NCBI RefSeq assembly: GCF_002734215.1 | Contig: NZ_NSEB01000021.1 | Coordinates: forward strand, 1-49,387 | Reading direction: 5' to 3' | DNA: 49,387 nt | Source of the DNA: Fredinandcohnia onubensis | Lineage (GTDB): Bacteria; Bacillota; Bacilli; Bacillales; Bacillaceae_L | In this document: in pieces, positions 26,546 to 35,910 of the stretch | Layout: every line of letters begins with the position of its first letter | Position numbering within the stretch: the first letter of the stretch is position 1 | Program-made: the position numbers and the translations under genes | The notes under the pieces: model-generated | What the model saw: the letters and a program-made list of their open reading frames with translations, nothing else | The model's database searches: none | Told to the model about the DNA's origin: nothing

Positions 26546-27445
26546 CTATTTTTTAGAAATAGAATGACCCATATCAATTACTAGATTTTTCAAGTAGGCT
26601 TCGATATTTTCACTTATATCTGATCTTTCTAATGCAAAGTCTATTGTTGCTTTTACGAAGCCAGTTTTATCTCCAACATCATAGCGTTTACCTTTGAAAT
26701 TATAGGCTAAAACAGTTTGTGTGCTGTTCAATAATTTAATCGCATCCGTTAATTGAATTTCATTTCCTGATCCTGGCGGTAATGTTGCCAAAATCTCAAA
26801 AATTTCTGGTGTAAGGATGTAACGCCCCATCATGGCATAATTGGATGGCGCATCTTTAATGGCTGGTTTTTCAACAACCGAAGCAAGAAACATCACATCG
26901 TTTTTAAGCTTATTACTTTTAACCGGCTTAATAATTCCATACTTAGTAACTTCGTGAGGCTCTACTTCCTGGACGCCAAGAACAGAAGTCAGATTCTGCT
27001 CAAAAACATCAATAAGTTGTTTTAGGCAAGGAACATCGGATTTTACAATGTCATCCCCGAGAAGTACGGCAAATGGTTCGTTTCCAATAAACCGATTTGC
27101 ACAATATATGGCGTGCCCTAAGCCACGAGGCTCTTTTTGACGGATATAATGAATGTTTGCTAGATTTGAGATTTCTTGGATTTCTTGTAGCTTCTCATAC
27201 TTTTCTTTTTTGAATAAGGTTTCTTCTAACTCATATGATTTATCAAAGTGATCCTCTATTGCACGCTTACCACGTCCGCTAATTATAAGAATATCTTCAA
27301 TACCAGATTGAATTGCTTCTTCAACAATGTATTGAATGGTTGGCTTATCCACAATTGGAAGCATTTCCTTTGGTTGTGCTTTTGTTGCAGGAAGAAATCT
27401 TGTGCCTAAACCAGCGGCTGGTATAATCGCTTTACGAACTTTCAA
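26546..27445 (-). CDS. hasC: UTP-glucose-1-phosphate uridylyltransferase (GalU/GtaB/HasC)
   Basis: A 299-residue enzyme making UDP-glucose. [20 protein letters not shown] (12-31) is the nucleotide-binding signature, and VEKP, GRYIL and [12 protein letters not shown] are also typical. The start is TTG at 27445 behind GGGGATG. It sits between the hyaluronan-synthase-like gene and hasB, so it provides UDP-glucose for UDP-glucuronate. Such organisms normally also carry a housekeeping gtaB elsewhere. The 163-base gap to hasA holds small GC-rich inverted repeats but no clear promoter. Confidence 0.92.
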   Translation of the reverse strand: MKVRKAIIPAAGLGTRFLPATKAQPKEMLPIVDKPTIQYIVEEAIQSGIEDILIISGRGKRAIEDHFDKSYELEETLFKKEKYEKLQEIQEISNLANIHYIRQKEPRGLGHAIYCANRFIGNEPFAVLLGDDIVKSDVPCLKQLIDVFEQNLTSVLGVQEVEPHEVTKYGIIKPVKSNKLKNDVMFLASVVEKPAIKDAPSNYAMMGRYILTPEIFEILATLPPGSGNEIQLTDAIKLLNSTQTVLAYNFKGKRYDVGDKTGFVKATIDFALERSDISENIEAYLKNLVIDMGHSISKK

Positions 27446-27608
27446 TCAATACATCCCCAATCACAAAAGATTTATAGAAAATAGAAAAGCGTAACTGGCT
27501 CGCACAGCCTTTAATGACTCTTATTTTGGTAGGTTCTTTAACCTCGGAAGGTCTGGACCCTTGAGAAAACAGGCCTCAGAATTTATACCCTTTCTTATCA
27601 CTAAACGA

Positions 27609-28943
27609 TTACCCTCTTGTTCCCCAAGAAGTTGAACGTAAAGTAAGCAATGCCCAAAAGCGAAGAGGACATAATAAGATTAAGAATAACAACCCATATA
27701 ATGGTGCCATTAAAAATGTCAATGGTCTTTTATATGCATAAAAGACATTTCGGGCATAAGCAGAAATAATAACATAGGCAAGGTAATAGATAAAAATTAT
27801 CCAAGCCATCGTAGAAGAAGCAATATAAATTGCCATAACTAAAGAAACCCCAAAAGCAATCCATAGAAACATTTCTAGCATGACCCATATAAAGACGTTC
27901 GGCTTTTTCAAACCAATTTTTAAGGCAATTAAGCTTTCTCTAAAAAATGATTTGTTCCAGCGCGATTGCTGTTTTATTAAAGTTCTTAATTTAGTAGGAG
28001 CGTCAGTAATACAACGGGCGGTAGATTGATATAATGTCTTTCCTTCACGGATTGCATAGTTTGTTAAACAACGGTCATCACCTAATTGTACTTGTTGACC
28101 AAGAAAGATTTGATTGCCATAATGTTCTAGGTTTTTCATGACAACTTCCCTACGATATGCACTTAATGGACCACTACATACCAGTACATTATTTGTAACA
28201 GAGTGAGCAGCACGCTCAACACGGAATGCATTATCATAGCGCATATCAATTAAGCGGGTAAGAATATTATCTGTCCGATTCCGAATATTTACATGACCTG
28301 TCGTAGCAGTTACTTCTGGATCATTTAAAGGCTTTAATAATTCGCGAATAGCATCAGGGAACACTGTACAGTCGGAATCAACCGTAACATAAATATCACC
28401 TGTTGCCCGCTCAAAGGCCCAAATTTGAGCGTGACGTTTCCCTTTGTTTTGCGGCAGACGGTGAACAATCAAGCTTGGCATATGGTCCGATAACGACACC
28501 GATGATTCAAGACTATCCCTAAGTTTTAAAACAGCTTCATAGGCTGAAATATCTTTACTGCCATCATCAATGATGAAGATTTCATGAATCGGATAGTCTT
28601 GTTTTAAGATGCTTTCGACTGTTCCTAATACAGCTTCAGGGGCTTCATTATAAGAGGGGATCACAACGGATACTTTTAAATCTGGAGGTTCCATTGTGAC
28701 TTCTGCGTATTTAAACGAAAGAAGCATTTTCCCCAGTAGGTAAGAAATCATAACAGACCCATAAACTCCAATCGTTAAATTCAATGCGTTTGTAGCTGTC
28801 CAGTTCACAAAGAAAAGGCATAATACAGTTATCATAAATAATGTGATTACAAAAGTTTTTTCCTTTTTCGATAACTTTTTCCTTGTTTCAATGCTTTGTT
28901 TGTTTGATGATCGTGATTGAACAGCATCTCCTGCTTTTGCCAT
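27609..28943 (-). CDS. hasA: Hyaluronan-synthase-like processive GT2 glycosyltransferase
   Basis: A 444-residue membrane GT2. Two N-terminal helices (31-50, 54-75), a cytosolic catalytic domain and three C-terminal helices (about 350-372, 376-398, 407-430). Motifs: SVVIPSYNE (92-100), DDG (126-128), VDSDC (188-192), SGPLSAYRRE (257-266), GDDRCLTNYA (288-297), QQSRWNKSFFRES (325-337) and C-terminal WGTR (440-443). The GDDRCLTNYA/QQxRWNKSFFRES/WGTR set is that of streptococcal class I hyaluronan synthase. Neighbouring hasC and hasB supply UDP-glucuronate, and the gene order hasA-hasC-hasB equals that known from the hasACB operon of Bacillus cereus group plasmids. The polymer is inferred to be hyaluronan or a close relative; chitin-like or other beta-glycans are alternatives. 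The ATG at 28943 follows GAGGAG. Confidence 0.85.
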   Translation of the reverse strand: MAKAGDAVQSRSSNKQSIETRKKLSKKEKTFVITLFMITVLCLFFVNWTATNALNLTIGVYGSVMISYLLGKMLLSFKYAEVTMEPPDLKVSVVIPSYNEAPEAVLGTVESILKQDYPIHEIFIIDDGSKDISAYEAVLKLRDSLESSVSLSDHMPSLIVHRLPQNKGKRHAQIWAFERATGDIYVTVDSDCTVFPDAIRELLKPLNDPEVTATTGHVNIRNRTDNILTRLIDMRYDNAFRVERAAHSVTNNVLVCSGPLSAYRREVVMKNLEHYGNQIFLGQQVQLGDDRCLTNYAIREGKTLYQSTARCITDAPTKLRTLIKQQSRWNKSFFRESLIALKIGLKKPNVFIWVMLEMFLWIAFGVSLVMAIYIASSTMAWIIFIYYLAYVIISAYARNVFYAYKRPLTFLMAPLYGLLFLILLCPLRFWALLTLRSTSWGTRG

Positions 28944-29596
28944 CTTTTTCTCCTCACAATTCTCATTATTTTGTTTTTGTTATTACCTCATTAGGTTATG
29001 AATAAGACTTCCTTTTTTCAATGTGTCGTTTTTCCTGTGTCAAAATTCACCATCGTCCTTCTCATTGAATGAAAAACACTATTATCACAAGGATGTAAGC
29101 GGTATTATTACAAATTTTACTTTTTGAAAAATTTGTAATCTTTCTTTATTATTAGGGATTTTCGAACTTGTTCGAAAGCCTTTCAATTACGGTGTGAGTT
29201 ATAATTGAACAATTGTAAAAAAAATTACGAAAAATTAACAAAAAGAAAAGCCCAAATTTTAGAAAAAAACAAATTATGAGAAAAAAAGCTTTTTGACTAA
29301 ATTTTTTTAAAAAAATAATAATTGTTTCCTAGAAAAATGAATCAATTTCTAAATTTAGAACCTTTTTTTTACAAAATGATGGGAATTATTTCACAAAAAC
29401 TATTTCAAATTCAAATGAAAAAATTGGTTGAAAACGGAAATTTTCATTCGGAATTCCCAGACACCCTCCCCTTTTTTTCCTATGAACAATTTGAATCACT
29501 ACTACCTACGTTTGAAGTTAAATAAGGCATAGTATTTAATTAGATTAGTAAACATTATTTAGAAATTATTCTTTCAGTTTGGAAAGGAGTCAGAGC
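28944..29596. other. AT-rich divergent intergenic region between hasA and the ABC operon
   Basis: A 653-base region with no convincing gene. It must hold the promoters of hasA (leftward) and of the ABC operon (rightward). A TATAAT at 29200-29205 reads rightward. A TTGACA hexamer at 29039-29044 reads leftward, without a good -10. The best structure is the inverted repeat at 29160-29177. Several long A/T runs (29217-29310) may bend the DNA. Confidence 0.45.
29160..29177. promoter_or_regulatory. Perfect inverted repeat TTTCGAAC-TT-GTTCGAAA, candidate operator
   Basis: An 8-base-pair dyad with a 2-base centre just upstream of a TATAAT (29200) in the hasA/ABC divergent promoter region. It resembles a LexA box (GAAC-N4-GTTC) but the spacer is 2, not 4, so LexA is unlikely. 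Probably an operator for a dimeric regulator. Confidence 0.5.
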
Positions 29597-30301
29597 ATGA
29601 TTAACCTGAAAAATGTAACGAAAATCTTTTTGAACGGAAATAACCCCCAATATGCATTAAATCATGTTACTTTTTCAATACAAGAACAAGAATTTATTGG
29701 AATTATTGGTAAATCAGGGAGCGGAAAATCAACCCTTCTTAATATCATGAGTGGTGTTGATTCTCCTTCGTACGGAACTGTAATAATTAATGGTACAGAA
29801 ATTTCGAGTCTTTCAAATCGTCAGATGACCAAATGGAGATCAAAAAATATCGGGTTTGTCTTTCAATCATTTCATCTAATTCCGACGCTTACCTTGCTTG
29901 AAAATATTATTCTTCCTATGGAATTTGCTTTTCCATTTAAAAAAAAGCAAAAAGAGAAACGAGCAATGGATTTACTCGATTCAGTAGGTTTAGCTGATAA
30001 AAGGAATCTATTTCCTGAATACGCCTCTGGAGGTGAGAAGCAGCGTGTTGCGATTGCAAGAGCATTAGCTAATAACCCACCGCTTATTCTCGCTGATGAA
30101 CCAACTGGAAATTTAGATAGTGAAAATGCAAACCTCATATTCTCGCTATTTAAACAGCTTGTTAAAGATGGGAAAACAATTGTAATGGTGACACATGATC
30201 TGGATCTTGCAAACCAAGTCAACAGAACATTACGAGTAAAAGATGGTGAAGTGATAAGCAATGTTACATTAGATCTGAAAGAGGAATTGAAGATTCGATG
30301 A
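29597..30301 (+). CDS. MacB/LolD-type ABC transporter ATP-binding protein
   Basis: A 234-residue ABC ATPase. Walker A GKSGSGKST, signature ASGGEKQRVAIARAL, Walker B LILADEPTGNLD and H-loop MVTHD are intact. The family (LolD, MacB, BceA) pairs with FtsX-fold permeases that move peptides or lipids mechanically. The ATG at 29597 follows AAAGGAG; upstream in-frame codons lack a site. First gene of a three-gene plus-strand operon, divergent from hasA. Its stop overlaps the start of the permease gene. Confidence 0.88.
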   Translation: MINLKNVTKIFLNGNNPQYALNHVTFSIQEQEFIGIIGKSGSGKSTLLNIMSGVDSPSYGTVIINGTEISSLSNRQMTKWRSKNIGFVFQSFHLIPTLTLLENIILPMEFAFPFKKKQKEKRAMDLLDSVGLADKRNLFPEYASGGEKQRVAIARALANNPPLILADEPTGNLDSENANLIFSLFKQLVKDGKTIVMVTHDLDLANQVNRTLRVKDGEVISNVTLDLKEELKIR

Positions 30302-32628
30302 TGCCTATCTATTTGAAAAAAGCCTGGAGAGATTTAGCTAGGCAGAAAATGAGAACTTTCATTATTTTGTTTTCAATAGCAATCTGTTTATCTACAATTG
30401 GAACTTTGCTGAATACAAACCATATCTTTCAACAGTCACTTTACCAAAATTTACAACATACAAATATGGCAGACCTAACTTTTTATACGTCACCATTTGA
30501 AGAAGATATCTCGTATTTGACAAAAGAAAAAGGAATAAAGGATGTAGAAGCAAAGACACAAATAAGAGTAAGGGTCGAAATCAATAATGAATTTAAAAAT
30601 TTCGAGTTGTTGGGTTTTTCGACTGATTCATTGTTTCGGATTAACAAGATTAAGCCTTTAGCTAGTCAATTAAAATCATCAAACCGAGAACTTTTTCTTG
30701 AGAAGTCAACCTTGGAATATTTTAATCAATCAATCGGTGATAAGGTCACCATTTCTATTCCGGGAAAAAAACCGAAACAATTTACGATTAATGGGGGTGT
30801 AGAGGATTTATATCGGATTCCAACTAAATTTAGTGGATTAGGTTATGGTTATTTACCAAATGAGGTGTTAGGTCAATTAGGATTAACAACCTCTAAAAAT
30901 ATCATTCATCTAACCTTTGATTCCTCCCTTTCAGGAACAGGAAAAAAGAAAGTGATTCAAAAAGCAAAAACTGCATTAGATGCTAAAAATATTACTGTTT
31001 ATCGAACTGTGTTATCGGAAGAAACACTATTTTTACGTAAAACTGTTGTCAATACAATCCTGCTAATATTAATTGTTTTGGGGATTTTTTCATTCTTTCT
31101 AAGTTTTTTACTGATCATTCATCTTTTTTATCGGATGGTTACTGAACAAATTTTTGATCTAAGTATTCAAAAGGTATTAGGAGCCACACCGCTACATTTT
31201 TGGAAACAATATATGGTCACACTTTTCCTTTTTGGTTCCATTGTGTTTTTGTTGTCTGCTCCATTAAGTGTAGTGATCTCCTATTATTTTTCGGACTTTA
31301 TTTTGAAGGAACTAAATATAGGAAAAGCGGAATTTACAATTTCTCCAATCGTATTTTCGGCTATTCTAATTCTTTCGTTTATTGTGCCGATCCTTGCAGC
31401 TGTTTTTCCGGTTAATAGGGTACTTAAAATCCCTGTTATTCAGGGACTATTCAATATTCACAAATCTTATGTAAAAGAAAAAAGAAAGGGTTCGAAAAGA
31501 TATTTTAATTTTTATGTTCTATCGCTTCGTAATGCGATGACGAAAAAGGTCCAATTAATAACTAATATTCTAATGTTATCCTTTGGCGGTGCGATCATCA
31601 TTGCCTGTTTAGGCCTAAATAACTCCTTACAAATGACAGTTGCTGAGTTGAATCAAATTCTGGACTATGAATCAGAATGGAGTATACGAACTTCCTTTTC
31701 GAAAGAGGATTTAGTTGAATCCATCAAAGAGCTTAATGGTGTTGAACAGGCTGAAGCATGGACAATAAGAAATGCGGTCATTTCAGATTCGACGAACGAA
31801 CAAAATGCTTTGTTACATTCAGTCCCATCTGTAACAGAATTTATCCATCCTAGTATTCAAGATGGACAATGGCTTGATCACCGAGTACCAAATTCAATTG
31901 TGATTAGTTCGGATTTAAAACATAAATTTAGAGACATCAAACCTGGTGATATCGTAACCATTCGGATAGGAAAAGATAAGAAACAATTGAAGGTCATTGG
32001 AATTATGGATAGTCACCTAACAGGACCATCCATTTATATAAATGACACAGACTATCATCAATGGCTGAAGAATCAAAATATTAACAGACTTCTCATAAAA
32101 AAGGAAAAAAATGACCACCTACCTAATGTGCAGAAAACGGTCGAACACTGGTTGAATGCGAATCAAGTGACGGTTGAAGCTTCTGATAACGTCAAAAACA
32201 TACATTCTCGATTCAAGGAAATGATTAGGATAATAATTTTTACCCTTTTATTTGTAGGTATTCTCTTTTCTACTGTCGGTATGTTGAATATGATGACGGC
32301 AATGAGTATAAATGTTCTTGAAAGAAAAAAGGAATTTGGTATAATTCGCTCAATTGGGGGGACTCAAGCGAAGGTTTATCAGTTGGTTCTAGGAGAGGCT
32401 ATTCTAATCGCAATTCTAAGCTGGATCATTTCCGTTGTCCTCTCCTCCCCACTATATGCTTTTTTAAGCGAAAAAATTGGGAATATACTTTTAAATTCTT
32501 CACTCCCTTCAGGAATAACATGGTATGAATGCTTACTTTGGTTAGGTATAAGTTTATTTTCCTGCATGATTTCCAGCTTTTTTATTTCACGAAAAACAGG
32601 AAAACAACCTCTTAGGGAATTAATGTAG
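30298..32628 (+). CDS. FtsX-type ABC transporter permease (two FtsX domains)
   Basis: A 776-residue permease with two repeats of one helix + large extracytoplasmic domain + three helices: TM near 20-40, 253-275, 305-330, 350-375, then about 425-445, 640-665, 685-710, 735-760. Cytosolic coupling motifs QIFDLSIQKVLGAT and ERKKEFGIIRSIGGT mark both FtsX domains. The 8-helix plan fits LolC/E-like or lipoprotein/peptide-handling permeases rather than the 10-helix BceB type. It starts ATGATG at 30298, overlapping the ATPase stop. Cargo unknown; the downstream glycosyltransferase suggests a glycolipid or surface glycan. Confidence 0.85.
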   Translation: MMPIYLKKAWRDLARQKMRTFIILFSIAICLSTIGTLLNTNHIFQQSLYQNLQHTNMADLTFYTSPFEEDISYLTKEKGIKDVEAKTQIRVRVEINNEFKNFELLGFSTDSLFRINKIKPLASQLKSSNRELFLEKSTLEYFNQSIGDKVTISIPGKKPKQFTINGGVEDLYRIPTKFSGLGYGYLPNEVLGQLGLTTSKNIIHLTFDSSLSGTGKKKVIQKAKTALDAKNITVYRTVLSEETLFLRKTVVNTILLILIVLGIFSFFLSFLLIIHLFYRMVTEQIFDLSIQKVLGATPLHFWKQYMVTLFLFGSIVFLLSAPLSVVISYYFSDFILKELNIGKAEFTISPIVFSAILILSFIVPILAAVFPVNRVLKIPVIQGLFNIHKSYVKEKRKGSKRYFNFYVLSLRNAMTKKVQLITNILMLSFGGAIIIACLGLNNSLQMTVAELNQILDYESEWSIRTSFSKEDLVESIKELNGVEQAEAWTIRNAVISDSTNEQNALLHSVPSVTEFIHPSIQDGQWLDHRVPNSIVISSDLKHKFRDIKPGDIVTIRIGKDKKQLKVIGIMDSHLTGPSIYINDTDYHQWLKNQNINRLLIKKEKNDHLPNVQKTVEHWLNANQVTVEASDNVKNIHSRFKEMIRIIIFTLLFVGILFSTVGMLNMMTAMSINVLERKKEFGIIRSIGGTQAKVYQLVLGEAILIAILSWIISVVLSSPLYAFLSEKIGNILLNSSLPSGITWYECLLWLGISLFSCMISSFFISRKTGKQPLRELM

Positions 32629-32655
32629 GTTCACTATACTTTATGGAGGATGGAA

Positions 32656-33822
32656 ATGAAAAAAATACTCGTCTTGCCGCTCTTTACAATGGAATCCGGA
32701 CATCACAGAGCTGCTGACGCTCTAATCGATTCTTTTAAAAAAAAGAATTCTTATATTCAATGTGAAAAATTAGATTTTCTCACCTATTTGAATCCGTTAT
32801 TTGAAAAGTCCATTTCCAACATGTACTTAAAATGGATAAATAATAAACCTATAATATACAGCAAATTCTATAAACATTTCTTTTTCAAAAAATCTGTCAT
32901 TCTTCGATCTATATATGAAACATTATTTTTAGAAAAAATGGAACAGTTGCTTGGGGAAAAACAGCCGGATTTAATTATATGTACACATAGCTTCCCATCG
33001 TTTCTTGTAAACAAACTCAAAGAATATGGTGTTTGTAAAACACCAATGATCAATGTGTATACAGATTTTTTCATTAATGATTTATGGGGGATTAATCATG
33101 TAGATATGCATTGTGTCCCTTCTAAGGAAATTAAGAATGAATTAATCAAAGCATCAGTCCCAAAAGAAAACATCATCATTACTGGAATTGTTACTAATGA
33201 TTTAGTTTCTAAAAGACAAGTTAGGCAGGCGAACAAAAAGAAAACTCACATTCTTGTTTCCGGGGGAAGTTTAGGTTTAGGAAATCAGATCTCCTTTCTT
33301 AAACAACCCGTGAATAGCTCATTTGTTGAATATCGTGTCCTTTGCGGCTCTAATGCGAAATTATTTAATGAAATTGTTTCATTAAATATAAATTCAATTA
33401 AACCCCTACCCTATATTACATGTTCGGAACAAATGAATCATTTATACAACTGGGCTGATGCCCTTATCACAAAACCAGGGGGTGTGACCATTAGTGAGGG
33501 CATAAAAAAAAGAATTCCAATCTTTATCCATTCCGTACTTCCAGGACAAGAAGAAATTAATATGAATTATTTAGAACAAAAAGGATTGGTTCAAAAACTG
33601 AATAGGAATAAGTCAGTAGAGGAACAAGTAGTTACATTCTTAAAAAATCCTACTGCTATTATAAATATAAATAAGGCCATTAACCTCTTCCTAAGCGAGT
33701 TGGAGATGTACAGCTGTGAAGAAGTAGCAAGTTATATCGTAGAAAAGGTGACAAGCCAAACCTCAAATAAGCGGGTTCAATACCTTGATCAAATCTTTTC
33801 TCGAATCTATTGCGGGCTTTAA
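32656..33822 (+). CDS. MGDG-synthase/UgtP-type glycosyltransferase (GT28)
   Basis: A 388-residue GT-B enzyme. MESGHHRAADAL near the N-terminus is the lipid-acceptor motif of monogalactosyldiacylglycerol synthase and processive diacylglycerol glucosyltransferase UgtP; TKPGGVTISEGIKKRIPIF is the nucleotide-sugar-binding C-terminal motif. It probably glycosylates a diacylglycerol or other lipid at the inner membrane face, using UDP-sugars that hasC/hasB could provide. The ATG at 32656 (GGAGG 6 bases upstream) is preferred over the ATG at 32650, which touches the ribosome binding site. Follows the permease by 27 bases. It is lysine- and isoleucine-rich, more AT-biased than the glg genes. Confidence 0.82.
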   Translation: MKKILVLPLFTMESGHHRAADALIDSFKKKNSYIQCEKLDFLTYLNPLFEKSISNMYLKWINNKPIIYSKFYKHFFFKKSVILRSIYETLFLEKMEQLLGEKQPDLIICTHSFPSFLVNKLKEYGVCKTPMINVYTDFFINDLWGINHVDMHCVPSKEIKNELIKASVPKENIIITGIVTNDLVSKRQVRQANKKKTHILVSGGSLGLGNQISFLKQPVNSSFVEYRVLCGSNAKLFNEIVSLNINSIKPLPYITCSEQMNHLYNWADALITKPGGVTISEGIKKRIPIFIHSVLPGQEEINMNYLEQKGLVQKLNRNKSVEEQVVTFLKNPTAIININKAINLFLSELEMYSCEEVASYIVEKVTSQTSNKRVQYLDQIFSRIYCGL

Positions 33823-34013
33823 GATTTTTTACCCTTATTAAAAATATGATAGTAAATAAAGACACATCCTATTGCTAAAACAGCAATATGTATCCAAGTA
33901 AAGATTGAATAAAAAATTTGTAGAAATTGAGCCAATTTATTTCCTGCTTTCTTATTTTGTATTAGTCGAAACAATATTTCATTATATATTAAAAAAGACT
34001 TTTTTAAACACAT
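33819..34013 (-). CDS. Small membrane protein (64 residues), uncertain
   Basis: A short frame with a basic N-terminus and one clear transmembrane helix (FTWIHIAVLAIGCVFIYYHI) near the C-terminus. The ATG at 34013 has AAAGAGG upstream; an in-frame ATG at 34091 would give 90 residues but has only GGAAAG. It converges with the glycosyltransferase gene and overlaps its stop by 4 bases. No family recognised. It may be a spurious frame in AT-rich DNA. Confidence 0.35.
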   Translation of the reverse strand: MCLKKSFLIYNEILFRLIQNKKAGNKLAQFLQIFYSIFTWIHIAVLAIGCVFIYYHIFNKGKKS

Positions 34014-34160
34014 TTTAATAAACCTCTTTAAAATGTGATAAAATAAATTTATTCCACTCGACTGTTTCTTACTAATATATCGGATACTCATTTCAACTTT
34101 CCAACAAGTTTTTATAAATTTTTACAACTTTAGGATGGTTTCGCTGGAATCTAAATATAA

Positions 34161-34202
34161 ACAAAAGAAATAGGTACCCTTTGGGGTACCTATTTCTTTT
34201 GT
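34161..34202. terminator. Strong terminator after the acyltransferase gene
   Basis: An 18-base-pair perfect stem with arms ACAAAAGAAATAGGTACC and its complement around CTTTGG. On the minus strand it ends in TTTCTTTTGTTTATATTT right after the acyltransferase stop. The symmetrical A/T arms would let it stop plus-strand transcripts too. Confidence 0.88.
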
Positions 34203-35324
34203 TTAGGCAAGTTTTTCATCTTGAACACCACATGTTTTCGTTTGTAAATCTTGAGTCTTTTTAATTTTCGGTACAGGTATCACAAAGCTGCTAAACGGAA
34301 TGTATTGAAACATTTTAATAAAAACCACTGCAATGATTAAAACAGCTAAAAACATAATTGGAACGTAATTTACACTCCAATATTGTTCTGGTAAATGTCT
34401 GGCAAATAGATACAAAATTAGCGGGTGAATCAGGTAAATTCCCATTGAGTATTGGCCAATTATTGTTAGCATCTTTTTGATCACATTCCATCTGGCTAAA
34501 AAGGGATAAATCCCAATAATAGCGATACTTAGTAATGGAATATTAGCTAAATTTGTTAATCTTCTATTTGATACATACCCATTTAGTGTATACTCAACGA
34601 CTGCACCTGCTGAGATAATCAAGATTAGCGTAAGCATTTTCCAGGGACGTTTCGTTGCATAGGCAAGAATTTCATTCCAAAAGTAAGCTAGTAAGCCCCC
34701 AAAAGCAAAGTAAAAAATCCATACTGGCATAAAGGATTTGCTTGCTAGAAAATTACCGATTCCCCCCTCTACATCCGGATTAAATCCATAGAGCTTATAA
34801 CTTACTAAAAAAGAAAGAAATAAAAATACTAATATCATAGTTTGGGTGCGAAATAACTTCTGTAAAAATGGAAAGATAAAATAAAATTGAATAACGATCA
34901 AAACAAAATAAAGATGATAAAAGGAATCACCCATTAAAATCTTTCCAATTTCTCCTTTAATAGAACCTAGCTCTTGATTATCGTAATAATAAAGAAGATA
35001 TCGATAGGCTAAGCTCCAGATAAGAAAAGGGAGTACAATCTTCGTTACACGAGATGAAAGGAAATGACCTAACCGAAAACCTCTTCTTTTTACCTGATAG
35101 AAAAGAAGAAAACCACTAATAACAACGAAAATTGGAGTACCGAACCGACCATATTGATTAAGAAAATAAGTAAACCAATTCCATGTATCTTCATTCATTC
35201 CGTAGTTTGTAGCAGAAACATGGACACCAACAACGGCTAAACAAGCAAATGCTCGTAAAAAATGAATCTCAAAGAGATATTTTTTATTTTGTTGGCTTGA
35301 ATCACTTGTTGTTTCATTAGACAT
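34203..35324 (-). CDS. Acyltransferase-3 family membrane O-acyltransferase
   Basis: A 373-residue integral membrane enzyme with about ten helices. The N-terminal LRAFACLAVVGVHV carries the family's conserved Arg24 and His35; FVVISGFLLFY is also typical. Members acetylate surface polysaccharides, peptidoglycan or teichoic acids (OatA, WecH, polysaccharide acyltransferases). There is no C-terminal SGNH domain, so it probably works alone on a lipid-linked or nascent glycan. Its place between the GT operon and the beta-helix protein suggests modification of the local glycan. The ATG at 35324 follows AAAGGAGG. Confidence 0.82.
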   Translation of the reverse strand: MSNETTSDSSQQNKKYLFEIHFLRAFACLAVVGVHVSATNYGMNEDTWNWFTYFLNQYGRFGTPIFVVISGFLLFYQVKRRGFRLGHFLSSRVTKIVLPFLIWSLAYRYLLYYYDNQELGSIKGEIGKILMGDSFYHLYFVLIVIQFYFIFPFLQKLFRTQTMILVFLFLSFLVSYKLYGFNPDVEGGIGNFLASKSFMPVWIFYFAFGGLLAYFWNEILAYATKRPWKMLTLILIISAGAVVEYTLNGYVSNRRLTNLANIPLLSIAIIGIYPFLARWNVIKKMLTIIGQYSMGIYLIHPLILYLFARHLPEQYWSVNYVPIMFLAVLIIAVVFIKMFQYIPFSSFVIPVPKIKKTQDLQTKTCGVQDEKLA

Positions 35325-35910
35325 TCAATTTCCTCCTTTATCTCAAAATTCAACCTCATTTTAATTCAATCATGAAGGTATTTGTTGGCTTTTTATGAAA
35401 AGGATTCAATAGTCCTGAATATTAAAAGTGGACAAAATATACAAAAAACTCCAATGTAAACGCTGTACCGCTTGATTCCATGGGTAGGTTTTTTTCCCTA
35501 AGTTTTACCCAATCAGAAAAATTGATGTTAAAGTCATAGACTCTTTGCCATCTTACTCTTAATTTATCACGATATAGCTTAAATTGAATCAGAATACTTA
35601 GATAGTAATTTTCCTTCTTCATTTTTTTGACCTAGGTTTGAAAAATAGTGAATGATGAAGTGAGGAAATATACCTAAAATATCGGAATCGCTAACTGTTC
35701 TGATTAAATCCTGCTAAACATGGAGAGAATACGTATTATGATTCTATTTTTAGAGTGTTAGAAAAGGATTCCAACAGCGTAAAGCGTTTTTGGATAGTGC
35801 TATGTTAAAGTTCATTTTTGATTTTGGCCTTCTGTTGATAGGATCGGAAATCAACAGATGAGTTTACCAGAGCCTTGATATTTAAGGAATTATTAAAAAG
35901 GAGTTTCATA
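35325..35910. other. Long leader/intergenic region with a hairpin before the beta-helix gene
   Basis: A 586-base gap. The only structure that stands out is a 9-base-pair perfect hairpin TCTGTTGAT/ATCAACAGA (35831-35839 / 35850-35858) with a 10-base loop, about 50 bases before the start of the beta-helix gene. It has no T-run, so it is not a simple terminator and could be a leader RNA element. A minus-strand 66-codon frame at 35422-35622 lacks a convincing ribosome binding site. Confidence 0.35.

Noticed and set aside
27446-27608. Attenuator between hasA and hasC
   Set aside because: The small inverted repeats (AAGGGTC/GACCTT) have a bulge and no T-run, so neither terminator nor attenuator can be supported.
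29160-29177. LexA (SOS) box at the CGAAC/GTTCG dyad
   Set aside because: The Bacillus LexA box needs four bases between GAAC and GTTC; here there are two.
29337-29525. A 62-codon plus-strand frame upstream of the ABC operon
   Set aside because: No ribosome binding site, very AT-rich DNA and no recognisable domain; most likely chance.
35422-35622. A 66-codon minus-strand frame between the acyltransferase and the beta-helix gene
   Set aside because: Only a weak AGGTC before the ATG and no domain; not enough support.
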